The notes under the pieces are model-generated. The model made no database searches and was not told the origin of the DNA. It worked only from the letters and a program-made list of their open reading frames with translations. From Dimargaris cristalligena (taxonomy: Eukaryota; Kickxellomycota; Dimargaritomycetes; Dimargaritales; Dimargaritaceae): 24,340 bases of DNA. The position numbers and the translations under genes are program-made. This document shows, piece after piece, positions 16,721-24,340 of the stretch (position 1 is its first letter; each line of letters begins with the position of its first letter). The DNA lies in contig JANBQC010000435.1 in NCBI GenBank assembly GCA_027576995.1, positions 1 to 24,340 on the forward strand. The letters are read 5' to 3'.

Positions 16721-17889
16721 GATTAATGGTTTGGCGAAGCAGCTTGAGGGAAGAGAAGGAATGCACAGTGTAATTTTAGGTCAACTAAGTGCACTATGAT
16801 CTTCGAGTAAACAAAAGATAATAAAAACGGGACAAATAGGGGGGGCGAACGTCTAGACGAGAAAATAGGTCGGCATTATACTGGATAAATAAATGCCTAG
16901 GTTGCGAATTATATATATTCACAGACATGGGTGTACTGCACCTGGCTTTGGACCGACAGTGGCGATTGGCTTGCCTTGAGCAGTGTTTTGACCTGGTGAT
17001 TCCACTCGATTATAGTCCCCAGCTACTAGCGATGGTATTCTACTTTGGGGCAGCATCTGCGTGTATGTGGTTTTACGGGTGACCGGGCATAGTAGGTTGG
17101 TACGTAGCTGGGACTGTACTGTATTCATCTCTTATGGAGGGGTGTGGGTAGTACTATGTTTTAAAACAGGACGGGGACTACCCCCAAGCTATTTTGGTCA
17201 GAAGACCATTTTTCACCTTTTCCCAGTCCCCTCTATCATTTGGTAGCCTCAAGGCATAACTTACCTCATTAGATGACCGGTAATAACCAATGAATTGTGG
17301 GGTTGGCTACCCTGCGGTACCCCTGTGCTGTATCACCTGCACCCCAACTATAACAACCGTCTCAGCATTGTGCCAAACTACAGGTATAGCACATGGCCTC
17401 CAAAGACTTAACAATCCACAGAGTACCTTAATGGCGAAGTGGATTATTCTAAGCAGCCGATCATTATTAAATGGCGAAGTGGGTACGACCCCGCTGTACA
17501 AAAATGTCGGGAAGGTAGTTCGGTAAAACCTATCATCAGACCAATATATCAACAAAGGAATCTGGGTGTGCCGAGGAATTTGGATGTGGACTGTACCCCC
17601 CCCCTGCGATTACACTAGGGGGTAAATGTAGACTGTGTCTCGCCAATAGCCCGGCTAACGACTCCTCATACAATACCCCAGGGGTAGAGCTGCCTTTACA
17701 ATCGCCAGCTAACCGGCCAAATTAATTGCCGCATGGTCTTGGTTGGGGGGGCATTTTGTTAAGAAAAAAATATGGCCTGGAACCCCAGCTTCAGTAAACT
17801 GGACCATTACTACATAGCTAAGTAGATCTTACCTTCTGACCAAGAACTTTACTGGTGTAGGGATTATGCGTTAGTAACAAATATTCGAT

Positions 17890-18004
17890 CATATTGGAGA
17901 GGTCTAATCCGGCTGTATAACGAAAAGGCCGACTAATCAGGCAGGTATTACTTGTTAAAGTACCTATTATATATATTACCACACATTTATAATTTAAAGC
18001 TTTT
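17890..18004 (-). repeat. dispersed ~130 bp repeat, copy 4 (inverted, diverged)
   Basis: The reverse complement gives TTCGTTATACAGCCGGATTAGACCTCTCC at one side and AAAGCTTTAAATTATAAATG at the other, matching copies 1-3 in order but with more changes; the outer CCAGCTGTATAAGG end is poorly kept. It is inverted relative to copy 3, and the two bracket the zinc-finger gene at a distance of about 3.1 kb. Confidence 0.65.
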
Positions 18005-18563
18005 CATTGTCGGCTTGAATTCCCCTCGTACGGATTGTGACACCTTGAGCCGAATCAACCTATTCGCCAACATTTAATAAATAGCCATCGTTACGAATGG
18101 CCTGTCTTTCAAACCCTGCTTTGATTTAGTTCGCCCACGCAATAGTCCATTAACTTCAATCCCCGCTTATCTATTTACATATTTTGATCTATTAGATACT
18201 AAAGTCTCATCAGCTCTGAAAACCGACCCAGTATCAACCATGGTGGAATAACCCGTAGGGTATAAGACGCCGATTGTCCACTGGCAGTCAGGTCTATTTA
18301 GGTGGGATGGCCCATAAAAGAATATTTCCCCCGCCGCCCTGGGACTTTTTGCTTTTGCTTGTTTGTTTACGGTGTTCAGTCTGTTAGGTAGTGCATCGCC
18401 TAGTTATTCGTTGTTCCAAAACAATAGCCCGTTGCTGCTACTGGTCCAGGTCGAGACGATCTTCCCTCTATTGTCCCATTCCTTCACGACCATATAGCCA
18501 ACCCGCAGCGTGGGCGGAGTTACTTCAAACTCGGGTGCCATCGTCTTCTTAGTATTCGTGTGC

Positions 18564-18571
18564 TATAAATA
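18564..18571 (+). promoter_or_regulatory. possible TATA box of the PB1-SAM gene
   Basis: TATAAATA lies 143 bp upstream of the chosen start codon and runs into an AT dinucleotide tract (to about 18582). The position fits a core promoter, but the AT tract makes this match weakly informative. Confidence 0.3.
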
Positions 18572-18713
18572 TATATATATATTTAATACTCCGGTATATA
18601 ATAGAGCATTATTTTTTCTTTCGAATTGCATTTTCACTCTGTGGCTAGATTCTCTCCCCAACAGCCCGTTTGTACCCACCGCCCTCTCCCAATACCCCGC
18701 GTTCCTTTCGGTC

Positions 18714-21128
18714 ATGGCTGCCTGTGCCCATGCAACCATCAAGTTGGCCTTTAAGGAGGAATGCCACCGCTTCAATGTCCCTTGGGAATCGCTTACCGTG
18801 GAATTGCTCGCGGTTAAAGTAAGTAGAACGCGCTGGTCGCGAGGTATCCTTCAGGTACCGAGCCGAATCGCGTGCTTGGCCGTTTTTTTTTTTGTAATCG
18901 ACTCGGGTTTGAAAAATAGGTTCATGTTTATCCCAGCTCAATGGCAGACTTATATAATACCCCTAATTCTATTATACATTATCCCCGGCGATATTCTCCC
19001 TACTCCCCAATCCTGTAGGCCCGGGAACTGTACGGACTGGAAAAGCAGGATTTCACATTGGCCCACCGGGACCATGAAGGGGACATGATTACGATTTCCA
19101 ACGCCGAGGAATTGGGTGAATTAAGTAGGTATTTGTTATGATGGTTGGCATGGTATACGTACGACGTACCCTCCCCCTCGCGGAGAAACAAGGGCTACAC
19201 ATCTACATTGGAGTACATGAGGTGGTCTTATTAATCCCATGGACAATGTCGGCTTATTGTCCAATGCGACATTGTATTTTAACTGCATCTAGTCCGGGAA
19301 GATATCTCACCCACCAAGTCTTCCCTGCGCCTGCATATTCGATTGAAGGATCCCGCGGCCCAGCCACCGTCCCTTTCCATCGAGGGATTGGGCCTAGATG
19401 AACCCAGTAAGTCATGAAATATAGTTTAGCGTACGCGTATTTATCTAAATCAATTACCGTACTTTTCTGGCGCGACTAATTATTCATAACGGGTTAGAAC
19501 CCTTAGATGTAGAGTTATTTCTAACTCCAGTACCTTCATCAAATTTTCATTTAAAATGTTTATTTATCGACTTGGGTCATTCCCTCAATTTCGCATGGCT
19601 AGTGAGCACTGACCTTATCAGTAATGTGGCCCGTGGCCGCTTTGGCAAAGAATTCAGCGAGGAAGAGATTATCAACATCTTGCGCGATATCAGTCTGTTC
19701 ATTTCTACTCGAGGTGAGTTTCCGGGCCCCGGAAGTGGATTTGTGATTCTGTTTTTATATATATATTTTTTTTTACCTGTCCCACTTGCGAGATTTGATC
19801 CCTAGTTTCGGTTAGCGCTGAGTAGACCTGTGTTTCTATATAGCCGATCACCAGGCTTTGTTTGCCCTAACCCTGGTCTATTGCTAATCAGGTTCAGTAA
19901 TATGCTTTTATTCACTATGCTCCCGCTTTAGATCTCGGTCCCGATATTCTATCGTCGGTAGCATCTGAAAAGAGTCTGATCAGTAAGTACTCCCCAATGG
20001 GGGACCAGGCATGCGATTTTAGTACCGTTTCCCATATCAGCCGGAGATGGTGGCAGTCGGAGTAATAGTTGGATCATAAACATCTCCGTCTCCTAACAGC
20101 TAGTGATCTACTGTATTAAATGTGTTGTATTTATAAAGCCCCTCAGAACGCCACACTGATCGAATCGAAGCCGAGGGCTCAGGTCGTCGCGTCCAAGTCC
20201 GACTTGGATAAGTGTGCCAAAGGTAATATATCCGTAACGTAGGACGGGGGCACCCAGCGGGACCATGTCATCGTTTTTGAAGACCACTGCCTATTGTTAA
20301 AATGGATGGGGCTACAAATGACCCTTCCACCACCATCTTCCAGATGGTTTATTTTTGGTGGATATAAAGACTAACTCTAACGCTTAATCGGGCCAATGGT
20401 GGGTGGCACTAATAAATTGCACGGTAATATCTAGCCGGGCTCCCGGAATCCCATCACTCATTGGTTACCGCCTGGTCATTAGCCGAGGTGGCCGAATGGA
20501 TTTCCGCCCAGGGTTACGAAGAGTACGCGCAAGCCATCCAAGGTAAGGCGGAGGAATATCCTTTTCTCCTTATATACCTCCTTATGCTTACCTATTACCC
20601 TCTATTTCCCGAAAATCAGACTACCGTCCATTCCGGGAGCTTCTTCTTTTTCTAACCCCCCCCTCCACTCTTCCTTCTTACTAAACCTTATTTGTTTGCA
20701 ACTCGGAATGGTCGTACCTATCCAGATAATGATATCACGGGCGATATCCTCGTCCAGTTGGACGATAATAACCTGAAGGACCTGGGGATTCAGTCCATCG
20801 GTAAACGCATCACGTTACTCAAGTCCATTCGCAAACTCAAGGAACAGTGCGTCCTCGATTCGCTGGCCACTCGTCACTCCCAGGTAAACAACGCGAGCAC
20901 ACACCTGCTTGATTAGTTATTTGGCGGTTCCCCCGTGGTTAACTCCGACCAGCCTTTTCTGATACTGGCTCGGATCTTATTTATAGCCACTGACTTTAAT
21001 TACCATTATTTTCTTCACACTTACACTCAATTCACCGGTATAGGGCAAACTCGAGACACCTTCAACTTAAATGGAATCTGCCCAAATGGTATCTACCCCC
21101 CCTCTTTATCTCTCTACAGGGTAGTTAA
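18714..21128 (+). CDS. PB1-SAM domain adaptor protein, eight or nine exons
   Basis: Exons by my model: 18714-18818, 19019-19124, 19293-19406, 19603-19713, 19932-19982, 20139-20222, 20435-20542, 20726-20883, 21120-21128. All junctions are GT/AG and phases agree throughout, giving 281 residues. If the last intron is retained, the frame stops at 20917-20919 and gives 289. Residues 8-90 form a PB1 domain: first strand IKLAFKEE with a basic Lys, and an OPCA acidic motif HRDHEGDMITISNAEEL (51-67). Residues 90-200 are a linker. Residues about 201-267 form a SAM domain: AWSLAEVAEWISAQGYEEY, then across an intron NDITGDILVQL and LKDLGIQSIGKRITLLKSI. No kinase, SH3 or RA domain follows. PB1 domains pair by acidic and basic faces (Cdc24-Bem1, p62), and SAM domains dimerise (Ste50-Ste11), so a scaffold for polarity or MAPK signalling is the likely role; that is inference. 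The upstream in-frame extension from 18510 is AT-rich and not used. Confidence 0.83.
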
Positions 21129-21726
21129 ACTAGACTACTGGGATGGACTGCGATTAATTTAATAATTTTTGTTCCTTTTGTGGCCCATCTTTTACCACTT
21201 TTTTTACATCTTAATATTGATCAATCGATCCTTTTACATACCTATGTTTCATTTTTTTTCTTTGTCTCGCGCCACATTGTATTTACCCAATATATTCGCA
21301 CAATGATTGGTAACCTTTTTGTGTTTTATTCTTACAACATTCTTATTATCGGGATCGAATTGCCTCGGGCTATAGTTTCTACTAAAGATTTTCCCTGGCT
21401 GGATTGGTCTTTTCAGTCATATATTAAAATTTGTTAATTTGAATAGATGGTGAGAGGAAAGGGGGGGAACAGCAAGCAACGAAAAAACTCAGGCATTTGA
21501 ATCATTCAGTTCTCATCGATTCATTGGGAATAGTCAAGAAAAGCGAGACGATATCACCTAATGATCCCAAGGGAAGTGAAAAGGCGTTCACTATTGATAC
21601 CGGCATTTTTGTTGGACGATAGCTGACTAAAAAAAAAGGAAATTGAAAAACCAAGTATAAAACAACCTCAACTGATTTTTTTATATGTAGACCCACTCGA
21701 TTAAGAAATAGGAATAGTGTAATGAG
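21129..21726. other. intergenic stretch between convergent genes
   Basis: This AT-rich, T-rich DNA lies between the ends of the PB1-SAM gene (+) and ATG27 (-) and should contain both 3' UTRs and polyadenylation regions. The 85-codon plus-strand frame at 21180-21437 is hydrophobic low-complexity sequence driven by T-richness; I see no gene. Confidence 0.55.
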
Positions 21727-23547
21727 TTACACGGCCGAGTAGCCGCCACGGCGGCGACCACTGCAGGAATTATAAGCGAACTGAACAAACTCCTATAGAA
21801 ATGATCCATGAAACAACAAAAGCAATAGCATATAAAGTACAACATCTATTAGTGACTCTTCTTGTATCATTCGCGGGATTTGAGGAAGTTCTCAGGTGTT
21901 CAGTCCAAAGGGGTGTCAGCTTTAACGAACTGGCATAGGCAGAATCAGGCCAAATTGTAGTAAGGGCCATTATTAGTTTTCATAAATAAATAAATATTTA
22001 GAACTTACAAGACATAGGTAGGGTAGCTCCTGCCAGAAGTAGCGATGGGGGATCAGGTCAAGACCCGAGGCGCCTGCCACGGCGTAGTTATACACGGCGC
22101 CCACCACGAAATAGACGAGAAGGAGGATTCCGATACTAACGGATCCACCAACCGAGGCATGGCAAAGGAACGATACAAATAATGAATATGTGGTTATTAC
22201 TAATCTTACAAAAATTGTGTACTCAAGAGACTTTGCCACAATCCGACGATTATAGAGCTGAGACTGTGTGCTAAAATATATAGCAAGTGGGTAGGTGGTA
22301 GTCCCAATAAGGTAGTATGTTAAGGGTGACTTACATCTTAAAGAGGGTCGAAAAGAAACCGCCGCCGCCGCTGCTCGGCTCAGGGTCATTCTTTTCGGGG
22401 TCGTCTGATGGTTTGTCCTCGGGTTTCTTGGGGTCCTCGGGGTCCGTCCGTTTTTGACTGTAAGAGATAAATAGAAGAATCATACAGAGGGTATGTTAAG
22501 TCACGGGACAGACATAGAATCGGAGGAGTGGATGCAGCAGCATAGGCTCGGTTTTAAGACGGCAGCATATACACCTGATACGTCTAAGAGAAGTAATGGC
22601 TATTTTTCTCCCACAAGCCTGGAAACAGCATAAGTGGCATAAGCATTCACTTACACACAAACAGCGGCCGAGGTCCACTCCAGGGTCAGAATACCGTTAG
22701 TCATGCTAACGAATTTCGGTTCCGCCTTGGCCGCGTCCACGTCTTTATCGCAGAAAAGGCGAACGTCGCAGCGGTAGTCGGTCTTATCGACCGTAGGCCC
22801 CTTGACGCTCCATAGCAAATTCTCCTTCTCGCTCGACGCCCGGGGGGCCGTAATAACTGGTGTTTCGTCTTTGCTTCCACCAATAGCTTGCACGGCGATT
22901 ACCCGGTCCTTCTCATCCGGCTTGTAGTTCGTGGAAGTCTTGCAGACAAAGGTGCCGTCGGGACACCGGTCAATTTCAGGAACGTCCTTCGGGGCTTGGA
23001 GGGCCTGGCAAGGGTTGATGGTGTACCGGTCAATCGTATGCGTGGGCGGGGTTACTGTTTTGATTTCCACCACGTGCTCCCTACAGGAAAAATAGTACAG
23101 CCAATTTAACAGAGCGGATTGGTTAAAACCCTGGGGAGGGGGCTCTCGCGGTTCCCAGAAATTACAAATAGCAACCAGGCTAAGGGCTTAAAGCCGCAGT
23201 TTTTCCAGGGGGGTTTAAATTGCCAGAACATGTAGGGCATATACTTTCGGTAACACCACCATCGCGGACCAGGAAATGAAGGTACCATACCATCCAAACG
23301 CGATTCCAAGATGGGGAGTACCCGGTTTCCCAAGTACTACCGCGGCGTTTAATAGCTAGCGAATGAGAAACACTGGGCCAAACGCCCGAAGTTCCGGTAG
23401 ATGGAATATAACGTACCTGTCCAAGGCGGAAAAGTCGTAGTGCTGGTCGCCAAGCGTGAAGTCTTTACAATTCAAGGCGAGGTGCATAGGAAGGGCCAAT
23501 AGGCCCAGAACTAAAGCGCCTCGCCAGACCTTGTTAAACGCCAGCAT
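21727..23547 (-). CDS. ATG27: Atg27-like autophagy membrane receptor, five exons
   Basis: Exons by my model: 23547-23417, 23080-22655, 22457-22335, 22135-22009, 21780-21727, giving 286 residues with in-phase GT/AG junctions. A signal peptide (about 1-25, core ALVLGLLALPMHLA) precedes an MRH/Atg27-type luminal domain: NCKDF, EHVVEIKTVTPPTH, YTINPCQAL, CPDGTFVCK, YRCDVRLFCD and GILTLEWTSAAVC, whose Cys residues suit the disulfides of this fold. A charged Pro/Lys/Asp linker (187-215) and SSGGGGFFSTLF lead to one membrane segment (about 227-246, IIGILLLVYFVVGAVYN). The tail is DLIPHRYFWQELPYL, then SGRRRGGYSAV at the C-terminus. Yeast Atg27 is a type I membrane protein needed for Atg9 cycling, and its C-terminal YSAV directs AP-3 sorting; the same four residues end this protein. 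The final exon choice (acceptor TTCAG at 21781) is the least certain, since the segment between LPYL and SGRRR seems a little short for the family. Confidence 0.88.
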
Positions 23548-24262
23548 GGGGATGTGGTCGTATGTGTGTGGAGGGGGGGTACGGACGAGATGGACACGCC
23601 AATAAAGAATGTCGAAAAGGTAGAATTTAAGAAGGATTGGATGGATGGTTGGAACTGGATGGTTGCGATAATTCCAACTAAGTTAAAGCCAAAAAAAAAC
23701 TGCAAGGACGCTGACTGCCAAGTGAAACTGCGGGGGATGAAAAGGGTTTTCTGTATTAGTGAATGGAACCTCAAAGACTTGCTGTTCAATGGGTGGGAGG
23801 GGGGGGAGGAGTTAGGAAAATGGTGGAGAAAATGGAAGCCGAATGCCAAGGGAGTAGTGGGCGAGGGCCAGAGGACTGGGCATTTTTTTTTAGAATACCG
23901 CGAGAGGGGTAGTCTACTGGTTTGTTGATATGGTGAGCATAAGCAATTGGAAACCTTCCACACATCTAATGCCCCGAGTTAGAGAGCGGTGGTAGGCCCC
24001 CTGGTACAGCAGGCGGGTATGCGATACTCATTGTAGCATAGGTGCTGCTTCTCCGCGATTGGGCTTCTAAGGAGCACTACGTCAATATGAATGATTGCTT
24101 AAAAAGGACTTTCAATGCACTGGGATGTTCCCCCCACCAGTAGCAGCTTTGGCAATTGACTGAAACTCTTTTCCATAAAGGAGAATAGCTAAGTAACAAT
24201 CTCGTGATTAGACCATGAATACCATGGTATATATGCAGGGTCAGAAGGAGCTAACTAGATGG
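23548..24262. other. ATG27 upstream region
   Basis: About 23560-23900 is strongly purine-rich on the plus strand, so the ATG27 coding strand has a CT-rich leader. Both strands carry long open frames here (23554-23928 + and 23511-23963 -), which follow from the skew and show no domains. I see no gene. Confidence 0.5.
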
Positions 24263-24303
24263 CATATGGGTAAAGTTCAACCCGACTATATAGGGTAAAA
24301 TCC
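24263..24303 (-). repeat. dispersed repeat, copy 5 (partial, inverted)
   Basis: CATATGGGTAAAGTTCAACC followed by CGACTATATAGGGTAAAATCC aligns with the CATATGGGAGAGGTTCAACC / GGCTGTATAACGAACAATCC part of copy 2. The rest is either too diverged to see or lies past the window end. Confidence 0.5.
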
Positions 24304-24325
24304 ATATAAGGGGGCCATCATATTT

Positions 24326-24339
24326 AGGTCACGTGACCT
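24326..24339. promoter_or_regulatory. 14-nt perfect palindrome with CACGTG core
   Basis: AGGTCACGTGACCT is its own reverse complement. GTCACGTG matches the fungal Cbf1/CDEI-type E-box recognised by bHLH factors. No gene is near enough in the window to assign it to, so its role is open and it may be chance. Confidence 0.3.
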
Positions 24340-24340
24340 T

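Larger units (their letters stand above)
16721..18713. other. intergenic stretch between divergent genes, with repeat copy 4
   Basis: This separates the minus-strand zinc-finger gene from the plus-strand PB1-SAM gene. A 69-codon minus-strand frame at 16919-17128 contains AGDYNR, faintly like the GDFN motif of LINE-type endonucleases, but nothing around it supports an element. A block AATGGCGAAGTGG occurs twice, near 17430 and 17469. Repeat copy 4 lies at 17890-18004. The last 60 bp before the PB1-SAM start codon are CT-rich. The rest shows nothing I can name. Confidence 0.55.

Noticed and set aside
16919..17128. AGDYNR motif like a LINE endonuclease GDFN site
   Set aside because: Only one short motif is present; no other endonuclease or reverse-transcriptase motif is found nearby.
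21770..21970. Minus-strand frame in the last ATG27 intron considered as an extra exon
   Set aside because: No phase-compatible donor joins it to the final exon, and its sequence does not resemble Atg27 tails; direct splicing to TTCAG at 21781 keeps phase and gives SGRRRGGYSAV.
23511..23963. Long open frames on both strands upstream of ATG27 (150 codons minus, 124 codons plus)
   Set aside because: Both follow from the purine/pyrimidine skew of the leader; neither has a domain, and the minus frame only overlaps the ATG27 start in another frame.

Overview
The window looks like nuclear DNA of a fungus, most likely an early-diverging (non-Dikarya) lineage. Coding blocks are GC-rich islands in AT-rich intergenic DNA. 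Spliceosomal introns of roughly 140-260 nt have strong GTAAGT-type donors and TAG/CAG acceptors. The gene set is fungal: an Erd1-type EXS membrane protein, an Atg27-type receptor ending in YSAV, a METTL14-type MT-A70 protein with a clear animal-like ortholog pattern, and a PB1/SAM adaptor. I cannot name the species from sequence alone.

Layout: 1-71 is the 3' part of a tRNA-Arg(ACG) cut by the window edge. 79-2346 is gene-poor and holds a close inverted pair of a ~130 bp dispersed repeat. 2347-5691 (-) is a 1114-residue, mostly disordered protein of unknown function with a C-terminal coiled coil. 5692-7745 is intergenic except for one exon-like orphan reading frame (7014-7235, -). 7746-9716 (-) is an ERD1-like EXS protein with an EF-hand-like loop and a large low-complexity insertion. 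9717-11891 is intergenic and ends in what looks like a decayed coding sequence (11152-11836, -). 11892-14095 (-) is a three-exon METTL14-like gene reconstructed by splicing; it carries DPPW where animal METTL14 has EPPL, and a His/Pro-rich tail where animal METTL14 has RGG repeats. 15707-16720 (-) encodes six C2H2/C2HC-like fingers behind an N-terminus that looks like a signal peptide; it sits between two inverted copies of the dispersed repeat. 18714-21128 (+) is an eight- or nine-exon gene for a PB1-SAM protein. 21727-23547 (-) is a five-exon ATG27 gene. The window ends with a partial fifth repeat copy and a 14-nt palindrome.

The genes are independent eukaryotic transcription units, not an operon. 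Two (ERD1-like, ATG27) belong to Golgi/endolysosomal membrane traffic, one to RNA adenine methylation, and one probably to polarity or MAPK scaffolding. The most interesting points are the DPPW motif and replaced tail of the METTL14 homolog, the PB1-SAM architecture, the EF-hand-like loop in the EXS protein, the zinc-finger protein with a secretory-type N-terminus inside an inverted repeat pair, and the repeat family itself. All splice models were made by eye from frame continuity and family knowledge, without transcripts or database searches.
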